From assembly GCA_007570785.1 (NCBI GenBank), contig ML660203.1, positions 5,523,755 to 5,587,754 of the forward strand: a stretch of 64,000 nucleotides of DNA, in the 5' to 3' direction. The stretch's first letter is position 1. Every line of letters starts with the position of its first letter. Positions 55,257 to 64,000 of the stretch are shown here, piece after piece. The notes under the pieces are model-generated. The model was given only the letters and a program-made list of their open reading frames with translations. It searched no databases and had not been told where the DNA came from. This stretch comes from Antilocapra americana. Lineage: Eukaryota > Chordata > Mammalia > Artiodactyla > Antilocapridae. Made by a program: the position numbers and the translations under genes.

Positions 55257-55566
55257 TGGGCTTCCCTGAGGGCTCAGTGGTGAAGATTCTGCCTGCCAGT
55301 GCTGGAGACACAGGTTCAGTCCTGATCCAGGAGGATCATACATAGTGTGGAGCAATTAAACCCTGTGCCGCAATTACTGAGCCTCTATCCTAGAGCCTGG
55401 GAGCTGCAGCTCCTGTGCTCTGCAACAAGAAAGGCCACTGCAGTGAGAGACCCGTGTATAGCAACTAGAGAGTGGTCCCTGCTCACGACAACTAGAGAAA
55501 AGCCCACGCAGCAATGAAGACCCAGCACAGCCAAAAATAAATGCATAAGTAATTAAAAAAAAAAAA
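55257..55566 (+). mobile_element. CHR-2-type SINE
   Basis: Sense: gggcttccctgagggctcag, the body with gctcctgtgctctgcaacaa, cccagcacagccaaaaataa, and an A tail to about 55566. Confidence 0.92.
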
Positions 55567-55581
55567 AAAGAATCTGGTGTG

Positions 55582-56003
55582 AACAACCTAGAATCTTTAT
55601 AAAGGTCAGTGTGCTGAGACTCATCACCAGACCAGCTCCTGGCACTGGGAAAATGTCAAAGGAGCAAAATCCCGGAGAAGACAGCCCTGCTTGTGGAGGC
55701 TTTCAGGGTTAAGAACCCCAGGGAGAAAGTCTCTTTTATCATCAGATGGGCTGAAAGAGGAGGGGAAGCCTACTGAGTTATTCCCAAAACTCTGCCCTCT
55801 GCACAGCTTCTCCTAAGGGTCAGTTGCAGTCAAATCTGTCTCTGTTTACGGGTCAGAGATGGAAGGAGGAAACTAGCCTTGACTGCACATCCTCGAACCA
55901 GATCTTTTGCATATATCATCTCAGGTTATCCTCTCAAAATACTCTTGGCCAAAGGACACCTAAACTAATAAGCATCTGAATGTTACAGTTGCATTGCTCT
56001 GGT
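55582..56003. other. unique intergenic DNA
   Basis: No gene or recognised repeat. Confidence 0.45.
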
Positions 56004-56014
56004 AAAGACCCTGC

Positions 56015-56940
56015 TCTGATTCCTTAAAAAACTGGTAATAGAACTGTCATACAACCCAGCAATCCCACTGCTGGGCATACACACTGAGGAAACCAGAATT
56101 TTAAGAGAAACACGTACTGCAGTGTTCATCGCCGCACTGTTTACAATAGCCAGGACATGGAAACAACCTAGATGTCCATCGGCAGATGAATGGATAAGAA
56201 AACTGTGGTACATATACACAATGGAATATTACTCAGCCATTAAAAAGAATGCATGTGAATCAGTGCTAATGAGGTGGATGAAACTGGAGCTTATTGTACA
56301 GAGTGAAATAAGTCAGAAAGAAAAACACCAAGACCGTATATTAACACATATATATGGAATTTAGAAAGATGGTAACGACGACCCTATATGTGAGACAGCA
56401 AAAGAGATGCAGATGTAAAGAACAGACTTTTGGACTCTGTGGGAGGTGAGGGTGGGATAATTTGAGAGAATAGCATTAAAACATGTATATTACCACATGC
56501 GAAACAGATCACCAGTCCAGGTTCGATGCATGAGACAGGGTGCTCAGGGCTGGTGCACTGGGATGACCCTGAAGGATGGGATGCGGAGGGAAGAGGGAGG
56601 GGGGTTCAGGATGGGGAACACATGTATACCCATGGCTGATTCATGTGAATGTATGGCAAAAACCACTACAACATTCTAAAGTAAAGTGAAAGAAAGTGAA
56701 GTTGCTCAGTCATGTCCAAGTCTTTGCAACCCCATGGACTATAGCCTACCAGGCTTCTCCATCCATGGGATTTTCCAGGCAAGAGTACCGGAGTGGGTCG
56801 CCATTTCCTTCCAGGGGATCTTCCCAATCCAGGGATCAAACCCACTTCTCCCACATTGCAGGCAGACACTTTATCCTCTGAGCCACCAGGGAAGCCCACA
56901 GTTAGCCTCCAATTAAAATAAATTAATTAATTTACAAAAA
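56015..56940 (+). mobile_element. 5'-truncated L1 LINE with target-site duplication and nested Bov-tA
   Basis: The end of ORF2 is readable at 56020-56364 ([35 protein letters not shown], then a stop), followed by the 3' UTR (gtatacccatggctgattca) and a poly-A. aaagaccctgc flanks it at 56004-56014 and 56941-56951. The well-preserved reading frame marks this as one of the younger L1 copies here, but it carries only the C-terminal part and is inactive. Confidence 0.95.
56685..56897 (-). mobile_element. Bov-tA SINE inside L1
   Basis: Antisense Bov-tA (gaagttgctcagtcatgtcc to gagccaccagggaagccc) splitting the L1 3' UTR between acaacattctaaagtaaa and cagttagcctccaattaaa. Confidence 0.95.
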
Positions 56941-57267
56941 AAAGACCCTGCCCCAACCATCAGCAAAGCCAGCTGACCACTCCTTAAAGAGCTCCTGTCA
57001 CTCACTGGAGGGCACTGAATTTTATCTCAGATTCGCAGGTCTAGGACAACCTGGGAAGGCTGGCAATCAGATAATTAAGCAGGAACTAACAGCTCAAAGG
57101 AACCAAGAGTTTGGATTTCTGCAAATGTTTAAGAAGGTTTTTTAAGGAAGGCTTTGAATGGCCTTTCTCTAAACCAGGAGTTCTCAAAGCATGGACCCTG
57201 GACGGACAGCACTGTCATCACCTGGGAACACCAGGTTAGAAATCCAGACACCACTATCTTTAAAAGA

Positions 57268-57745
57268 CATTTACACCCACATGTTCACTGCAGTGTTATT
57301 TACAACAAATAAGATGGAAGCAGCCTGAGTGTTCATCAGCAGATGAATGGATTAAAAAAAGATGTGAAATAGATAAATAGATAGATATAGGTATAGAGGT
57401 AGACACAGATATATACACACATAATGGAATATTATTCAGCCATATAAAAGAAGAAAATCTTGCTATTCCAGCAGACAAATTGGACCTTGAAGGCATTATG
57501 CTAAGTTAAGTAAATCAGACAAAAAGAAAAACTGTATAATCTCACTTATATATAGAATCTTAAAAAAAAAAAAACCTGAACTTGTAAATACAGAGAATAG
57601 ATTAGGGGTTTCCAGAGACAGAGGATGGAATATGAGCAAAATAGATGAGGTGTTGAAAAGTCACAAACTTCCAGTTATAAGATAAATAAGTTCTGGGATG
57701 TAATGTATAGCAGGGTATGCTTTTAAAAAAGAAAGGAAGAAACAC
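57268..57745 (+). mobile_element. L1 LINE 3' part
   Basis: cacccacatgttcactgcag, ggaatattattcagccatat, tgctaagttaagtaaatcag, gtgttgaaaagtcacaaact. Contains a GATA-like run at 57366-57390. Confidence 0.86.
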
Positions 57746-57770
57746 AAATTCTTGAACTCTACCCTAGACC

Positions 57771-57997
57771 TGGAGCTTCACAGGTAGCTTAGTGGTAAAA
57801 AAAAAAAAAAAAAAAAAAAAATCCACCTGCAATCAGGAGACGCGGGTTTGATCCCTGGGTGGGAAAGATCCCCTGGAGAAGGAAACAGCCACCCACTCCA
57901 TTATTCTTGCCAGGGAAATCCTATGGAAAGAAGAGTCTGGCAGGCTACAGTCCACTAGGTCGCAAATGAGTTAGACATGACTTAGAGGCTAAACAAC
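57771..57997 (+). mobile_element. Bov-tA SINE with internal A25 run and target-site duplication
   Basis: Sense Bov-tA: ggagcttcacaggtagctta, A25 at 57797-57821, gtttgatccctgggtgggaa, gacttagaggctaaacaaca. The 10-bp duplication accctagacc lies at 57761-57770 and 57998-58007. Confidence 0.95.
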
Positions 57998-58110
57998 ACC
58001 CTAGACCCCATGACTCAAACATCCTGAGGATGTGGTCCAGCAGTCTTCACTTTTCACAAGGCCTGTTGATGATTCTGACACCAGGGTGTGTTTAAGAACC
58101 AGCTCTAAAC

Positions 58111-58955
58111 CTGGGAGCTCAAGTTAATGGCACTTGTTTCTTGAGGAAGGGACTAAGGACCTGGGAGTCGGAATAGCTAGAGCCCTTTGAACGTAGGCAG
58201 GCTCCCTCCCACCTCCCCATCTACACAGATTCCAGCACTGGTCTGGCTGGGCCACACCCCAGCCCTGCCTGGCCCTGCAGCCCGGTCTCAGCTAGGATAC
58301 ACAGGGACGCTCTGGCTTCTGGAACTTTGGGGGACACTGGGGACGGTTGTGTTTTGGGAGTTCTTGCTCCTCTCCGAAGCTGCCAGCAGAAAGACAGGGG
58401 GCTCTGTTCAAGAAATGCCCAGGACCCCAGCCTGGGATTTTCCCAAGACTAACACCCAAAGAGTGAAACAGTCAATCAGGCAAGGCTCCACTACCCCCAG
58501 GAGCCTGGCAGGAAGCAAACACACAGGCCCAACCCAGGGATGCTGAGCCAGGGGGTGCCTGTCACATCTGAGGAGGCCCAGAGGTGCCAGCTCGTCAGTT
58601 GGACTTGGATGGCAGTGCAGTGCTGCCAGCTGATGGATGGCTTTCCAATGAGGGCGCTGTGAAGGCTGCCAGCTGTGCCAGTACAGGCTGGTGATCAGCA
58701 TGGCTGCACATTCCCCTCCCACGTGTACCAGGAACATCACACCTCCCACGAGCAGCAATTAATCTGTGTAGGAGACAGGCCGGGACAAACAGGACCAGGG
58801 AGCTGCCAGCAAGTCACTGCTCCCTGTCTGCCACCCCTGGAGGGTCGGGCAGGCCCTTGATACATGCAGTCTACCAGCCAGAGATGCCACCAGCCTGCCT
58901 TCATCAGCAACCCTGGGGCTAGGCAAATGGTGGGAGGGGTTGGGGTACCCAGATG
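58111..58955. other. unique GC-moderate DNA
   Basis: No repeat recognised. Frames at 58187-58546 and 58408-58758 (about 116-119 codons) are Pro/Leu/Gly-rich and match no domain I know. Treated as noncoding. Confidence 0.45.
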
Positions 58956-59089
58956 ATGAACTAAGAGCCGGTAGGTACAGGTTCAAATCCCGGCTCTGCC
59001 ACTGACAAGCTATGAGGCCTTCAGCAAGTTTTATCACTTCCCTAGGCTTCATTTTCCACCAGTGAAAACCTGCAACCTCTCAGAGTTAG
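58956..59089 (+). mobile_element. MIR SINE
   Basis: Sense MIR: ggttcaaatcccggctctgc, cactgacaagctatgaggcc, then an L1 tail cuts in. Confidence 0.85.
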
Positions 59090-59335
59090 GATGAGAAGAT
59101 GGGGAGTTTGGGATGGACATGTACACACTGCTGTATTTAAAATGAATAACCAATGAGGTCCTACAGTATAGCACAGGGAACTCTGCTCAGTGTTATGTGG
59201 CAGCCTGGACGGGAGGGGAGTCTAGGGGAGAATGGATACATGTATATATATAGCTGAGTCCCTTTGCTTTCCACCTGAAACTATCACAATGTTGTTAATT
59301 GGCTATACCCCAACACAAAATAAAAAGTTTTTTAA
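59090..59335 (+). mobile_element. L1 LINE 3' UTR and tail
   Basis: gatggacatgtacacactgc, aaccaatgaggtcctacagt, gttatgtggcagcctggacg, ttaattggctataccccaac. Confidence 0.9.
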
Positions 59336-59739
59336 AAAACCGAAAGAAGAGAAAGAAATGACTTATGTGAAGTGCCTGGCACACAGTAGATACAGAGCAA
59401 ATAGTGATGTCTCTCCTCTGTCCCCAGCAGTCCACCTAGACACTGGGGCTTTCCCAGGAAACCTCACATGATTACTAAACAAGCACAGAGCGCCTCTCCC
59501 AGGCCGATGAGGTCCCCCCCAAAAAGGAAGAGTTGGAGAGCAGATATCTTTCTACGAATCATTCAATCTGGAAACAGCCTAATGGTGGCAAAGAAAGGAG
59601 CCCCGTGCAGTCAACTTGAGTCCAGCTGGTCTCCTGTCCCCTGCCTCATCCTGCCCAGCCCACAAACTCCAGAAGCCAAGAGGTGACCTCTAGAAGAAAT
59701 TTCAGATCACAGCCCTGTCCTATTTTTAAAGCTCCATGT
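59336..59739. other. unique intergenic DNA
   Basis: No gene or recognised repeat. Frames at 59468-59686 and 59683-59958 have no known domain; the second lies in L2. Confidence 0.45.
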
Positions 59740-60230
59740 GGATCCTTAAGGCCGACAGAGCAAAGTAAAGGTGCCTCAGCATGGCCTTCAATGTCAGGTT
59801 CAAATCTTCTGAGTCTCACCCCTCACCATGAGCCGCCCGCTTCCAGCCACCCAGGAAACAGTGCCATTCCCAGAATGCACGAGGACATTGCAAGACTGGC
59901 CCTTTGCGTGTACTGTCCTCCTGCCTGGAAAGCCCATCCTGAGCTCTTATTCGTTTAAAGCACTGACCCTCTGTGACTCAACTTTAGAATGACATCCTCT
60001 GATTCCCCTGCTACAAGCGTAGGTACATGGGCTTTCTTACACCTGACACAACTATCTATCAAGGTCTTCCACCCATAAACATCTATTTGATTTTGGGTCC
60101 TCTCCATCACTGAGCCATGAGTCCCTCCAGTCCAGGGACCATGTTTGACTTCTCTCACATCTCTAGCTCCTGCAGGGTGCCTGGCACATGCTCTATAATC
60201 TTTCAGTAACTTCAGTGCAGTGCTTACTTG
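59740..60230 (+). mobile_element. L2 LINE 3' part
   Basis: Sense L2: tggccttcaatgtcaggttc, ggccctttgcgtgtactgtc, gtccctccagtccagggacc, ggtgcctggcacatgctcta at the 3' end. Confidence 0.78.
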
Positions 60231-60639
60231 TAGCCGTATAATCATACCCATCACACCATGAACTAATGATTAATGAAGCCACAGATGACTGACCCACAAT
60301 GAGGAGGGGGGAAACCCACGATCCTGACACATCTGGTCAACTCCAGCCCTGAGTCCCAAGGTTCAAGATGGCTCAAGTTAGAGGGTCGTCTGCAGACCCC
60401 TCATGCCCCTCACTGTGTTAGCTAATGTCCTATTCTGACTCAATTTACCCTTCTGTGGCCAAACCTAAAGACCAGTCGGAAACAGGTACCTTTAATCCTG
60501 GGTACTTAAATCAGTGCCCTCCTATAACAGCTCAGAGTTTCATCAACCTCCTGAGGGCCTCAGACCAGCAGCTACTGTACTTCCGTGATCAGCCCCTCCT
60601 CTGATCCAAGTGGCCCCAGGGATCATCAGAAATTTAGAG
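60231..60639. other. unrecognised DNA
   Basis: No gene or clear repeat. Confidence 0.45.
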
Positions 60640-60960
60640 AATCAAAGAGCCCCAAGAACAGAAGGGAATTCTATTAGGGTGCAACTCATCTGTCTACTCA
60701 CTCAGTGTTTATCTTGCTAGTCTCCTTCCCCAGCTTGAATGCTTCTAGCAACAGGGAACTCACCATCTCTAATGACATCTTCTTCCATCCTTGGTCAGTC
60801 AACCTCCTGGATGTCTCCAGATCCTACAGTTTTCCGTAAATCAATGGTTCTCATCTCCTCAAATCTCCTTCTTTCATAAAATGAGGAATCAAGCATTGTT
60901 CCCCAGATCTCAACAGATTTCTGAAGGAAGCGAAGCGGTTCACATTTCACCTGGCTACCC
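60640..60960 (-). mobile_element. L3/CR1 LINE 3' part, antisense
   Basis: agagaatcaaagagccccaa, cccagcttgaatgcttctag, aacagggaactcaccatctc: reversed L3/CR1 3' UTR. Possibly the same insertion as 61800-62570. Confidence 0.58.
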
Positions 60961-60971
60961 CGAATCTGCGT

Positions 60972-61177
60972 GCAAGCAAGCTCAGTTGCATCCAACTCTG
61001 CAACCCCTGTGGACTGTAGCCTGCCAAGCTCCCCTGTCTGTGGAATTTCCCAGGCAAGAATACGGGAGGGGGTTGCCATTTACTACTCCAGGGGATCTTC
61101 CCAACCCAAGGATTGAATCTGCATGTCTTGTATCTCCTGCATTGAAGGCAGATTCTTGAGTCATCTGAGAAGTCCCA
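60972..61177 (-). mobile_element. Bov-tA SINE
   Basis: Antisense Bov-tA: gcaagcaagctcagttgcat to gagtcatctgagaagtccc. Confidence 0.92.
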
Positions 61178-61179
61178 CC

Positions 61180-61799
61180 CCTGGTCTGTTACAGAGTAAT
61201 TTGTTACCACCTCCAGCTGCCCAACTGATCTGCCAGAGAAAATGACAGACTGATGTCTCAAAATAATCATTTTATCTGGGTCTGGATTCCAGGTTCTTTT
61301 ATAGATCAGTGATAGGGGGGAGTTGAGGAAACAAAGTAAACAGGTCATTAATCTTGCAAGTATCTCCTAGAATGGCAAGTTTCAGGCAGGGGATGTGTTA
61401 ATTTCTTCCTTCCTTCCATCTACAGGTGGACAGGGCTCCGAACAAAGGCAATTTAACAGTCAGGCAGAGGAGTAGGATTCTCTGATGCAGGCCCTTCTGT
61501 ATGATTATAATAACAAAAGCAATGAAAACCAAATCAAAGAAACAGTTTCAACCTGAGATGGAATTGACTTTTCCCTGCAACAGGTCCAACACTCTCCTAC
61601 TGAATTCTCATTCTATGCCCAGTATCTCAGCTCTTGTGCTATTTCTATTTACATTGCCTGAGAGCGAACTGGCTTGGGGGATCCATATCACCCTGATTAC
61701 TTATATGAAGTCAAGCATGAACTAAATAAGCCCCAAGACATTAAAGGCATGCTAGGATAAGCTGGAGCTTCCCTCACCAGGATCTGGGTCATTGCTTCT
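61180..61799. other. unrecognised DNA
   Basis: No gene or clear repeat. A ttccttccttcc run lies near 61406. Confidence 0.4.
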
Positions 61800-62570
61800 G
61801 CATCCCAGTACAAGACACTCCATTATTCTTGTGCTGATTCATCTTTTAAGATTTGGCCCCACACAGGTAGTCAAGGTCTTTTCAGATACTGATTCTTTCA
61901 TCCAACCTCTTTGCACTTTTTACTTCTCATCTTTATTTCATCTGTGGATTTCATCAACGGATTTTCTATCTCTTCATTCAAATCATTCATTAAAAATGCT
62001 AAATAGGGGCTTCCCTGGTGGCTCAGTGGTAAAGAATGCATCTGCCAATGCAGGAAACACAGGTTAGATCTGGGAAGATCCCACATACCGCAGAGCAACT
62101 AAGCCTGTGCATCACAACTTTAGAGCCCAGGAGCCTCAGTTACTGAGTCTGTGTGCAGGAACTACTGAAGCCTGCATGCCTAGAACCAGTGCTCCACAGC
62201 AAGAGAAGCCACAGCAATGAGAATCCCACACACCACATCTAAAGAGTAGTCCCTGCTCTCTGCAACTTGAGAAAACCCTGTGTAACAAGGAAGACTCGGC
62301 ACAGCCAAAATAAATATGAATTAAAATGCTAAATAGGATCAGGAATGAAATAGAACCCTTAGGCACTCCAGTAGAGACCTCTTAGCAGGATAATATCCAC
62401 TCATTAATCTGTTCTAAATAGGTAATGCTAATTATTTATCTGTTGGGATTCTCTAAAACCCAGTCCATATTCTCAGTCTTCTTCTTAAGAATAGCTGAAG
62501 ATTCTTTTACAAGTCCTGCTGAAACTCTGCTGAAACCCAGATCAACAATCTACTTCATGGAGCAGATATT
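61800..62570 (-). mobile_element. L3/CR1 LINE ORF2 part, antisense, split by a CHR SINE
   Basis: Reversed L3/CR1 ORF2: catctgtggatttcatcaac, aaatcattcattaaaaatgc before the SINE, and cccttaggcactccagtaga, gacctcttagcaggataata, ctgctgaaacccagatcaac after it. Confidence 0.7.
62008..62322 (+). mobile_element. CHR-2-type SINE with perfect 15-bp target-site duplication
   Basis: Sense: ggcttccctggtggctcagt, an internal 10-bp-scale deletion in the B-box region (ggttagatctgggaagatcc), the CHR body, and cggcacagccaaaataaata. aaaatgctaaatagg flanks it at 61993-62007 and 62323-62337. Confidence 0.97.
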
Positions 62571-62854
62571 GCTATAGATTACTCATTCGCTGCCCACACC
62601 CATTCTTCCTGACTTTTGCACGGAGACAGTGTGCCAAGATACCAACTACTTTGCTCAGTTTCCCTCGAAAATAGCAGTGGCCATGTAAATTATTCTGGCC
62701 AATGAGGTCAAGTTGGAAATTACTGGGTGGACCAGCCCTCTTGACACCGTGAGTAAAAACCCAAGTCAATCACAAACTCACCTCGGCCCTAAAGTTGTGA
62801 GTCTTTGAAATCAATACTAAAGACCACCTGCCTCAGCTAAAACAAGCTGAGTCT
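62571..62854. other. unique intergenic DNA
   Basis: No gene or recognised repeat. Confidence 0.45.
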
Positions 62855-63205
62855 TATGTGTCAGCTTCCCTGGGATGCCCAAATATTCAGTTAGATGTTG
62901 TCTCTGAATGTTCCTAAGAGAGCATCTCTGGATGGGATTAACATTTGAATTGGCAGACTGAGGAAAACTGATTTTGGGTGGGCCTCATCCAAACAGTTGA
63001 AGGGCTGGATAGGACAAAACTGCTGACCCTCCCTCAACTAACAGAGAATTCCTCGTATGATTCCCTTCAAGCCAGGGCATCAGTTTTTCCTGACTTCAAA
63101 TTTAAATAGAAACATCAGCTATTCCCAGGTCTTGAGACTCCTGATCTTCAGTTTTGAAACTATACCATCAATTCTCTTGGGACTCTAGATAGCTAGATAA
63201 TAGAT
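62855..63205 (+). repeat. mammalian interspersed repeat (LTR-like), copy 2
   Basis: cctgggatgcccaaatattc, gggattaacatttgaattgg, gtgggcctcatccaaacagt, gttgaagggctggatagg. Same family and orientation as 44685-44880 but longer at the 3' side, ending in GATA-like repeats. Confidence 0.68.
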
Positions 63206-64000
63206 AAACAGATAAATCCTATCTGTCCTGTTTCTCACCTACCTCTGAAGGATAAAGTAAAAGCCTTCTGAAAGCAGTGTAGCTCTGTCCCTGCAAGGGA
63301 GGAGGTGGCAGAAGGAATATATATAAAGGGTCTTGGACTACGTGTTGCTCCCAGTTGCCAGGAGGATGGACAGTCCTCAAGCCAAAGTTGCCTGGAGGAG
63401 GACCCGGCATACTACAAGAGTAGGTCAGCATTAGTAGCCCTACTGTGCTCAGTCACTGCTGGAAATAGCCTATGAAAAGTGTAACCCTGGCCCAAACACG
63501 CTGTGGATTCACTGAGACAGCAGCTGAGTCATCAGTCAGTTGTGTTCCCACAGCTGAGGAATTTTTATGACCATTACAGAAAACCTTTCTCATGTCTTGG
63601 AGGGTTTCTTACTCACCCTTCTCCCCAGGTTTCAATATGCTTTAGGGTACTTGACATCTCTTTGACAATATCCCTGGGTTCTACTCACATATTTCAGGGC
63701 ACCAGTGAAAGTCCCTTTCAAAATCCTGTTTTAAGCCAAATGAAAACTTTTGAAATGTGCCAAATTCGTACTTAAAATTAATAGCCCTAGTTACTTTCAC
63801 AATTTAGCAAGAAGTAATAAAAATAAACAAGACAAATGTTATTTTTGGTAGGTTAGAATAAGTTTTTAAAAATCATAATTCATAAAAGTCAAAAGAAATG
63901 AATTAGTAGAATGAAAATATCAGAATTTTTTTGTAATCCAATAAGTTGGGTCTTAAAGGAAAAGCAACAATTGCATAGACAAAATAATCAACTAGTTTAA
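63206..64000. other. unique DNA to the right edge
   Basis: No gene or recognised repeat. The frame at 63503-63775 (90 codons) has no known domain. The last 250 bp are strongly AT-rich. Confidence 0.5.

Larger units (their letters stand above)
57175..58110. mobile_element. MER5A-like element split by L1 and Bov-tA
   Basis: The left end (ggagttctcaaagcatggac, catcacctgggaacaccagg) and right parts (aaattcttgaactctaccct at 57747 and ctgttgatgattctgacacc at 58065) form one hAT element. An L1 (57268-57745) and then a Bov-tA (57771-57997) inserted into it. Confidence 0.75.

Noticed and set aside
58187..58758. Frames of 119 and 116 codons on opposite strands
   Set aside because: Low-complexity Pro/Gly/Leu products with no homology I recognise; both strands open at once points to base composition.

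Overview
The window is nuclear DNA of a ruminant (cattle, buffalo, sheep, goat or a close relative). The diagnosis rests on its interspersed repeats. BovB (RTE) LINE pieces, BOV-A2 and Bov-tA SINEs and the tRNA-like CHR SINEs of cetartiodactyls are all abundant, alongside L1, L2, L3/CR1, MIR, MaLR (MLT1-type) LTRs and hAT DNA-transposon relics shared by most mammals. The species cannot be fixed from this sequence alone.

I found no protein-coding gene, no exon I would defend, and no functional RNA gene. All open reading frames are short (longest 187 codons). They fall either in transposon remnants, in the frames and antisense of SINEs and microsatellites, or in unique sequence with no recognisable domain. 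The window reads as intergenic or deep intronic DNA. The only recognisable protein-coding ancestry is decayed transposon reverse transcriptase (BovB at 1-854 and 35786-36440; L1 in several places; L3/CR1 at 61800-62570).

Layout: 1-5 kb holds antisense BovB, an old antisense L1 and SINEs. 5-14 kb is mostly unique DNA with scattered SINEs, MIR and L2. 14-20 kb is a MIR- and SINE-rich stretch. 20.2-20.8 kb is unique, AT-rich and possibly conserved. 21-25 kb has L1 tails, two GT microsatellites and two adjacent CHR SINEs. 27-29 kb is a SINE cluster ending in an 84-bp perfectly alternating purine-pyrimidine tract. 30-35 kb has two L1 tails carrying nested SINEs. 35.8-36.4, 39.2-39.4 and 48.2-48.4 kb are BovB 3' ends. 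39.7-40.9 kb is an L1 containing a perfect 46-bp palindrome. 41.6-42.1 kb is a head-to-head Bov-tA pair. 42.5-47 kb is rich in LTRs. 50.2-51.4 kb holds nested CHR SINEs and a 100-N assembly gap inside a CT microsatellite. 53-64 kb carries L3/CR1, L2, MER5A and several datable nested insertions.

The most useful content is (a) a set of insertions whose target-site duplications can be read directly, giving a relative history, (b) structural oddities (palindrome, Z-DNA-prone tract, inverted SINE pair, gap), and (c) repeat-free stretches with retained CpGs or dense TAAT-type motifs that could be conserved noncoding elements. I see no evidence of a novel biological system. Repeat family names come from recognition of consensus features, not a database search, and boundaries are approximate unless a target-site duplication is given.
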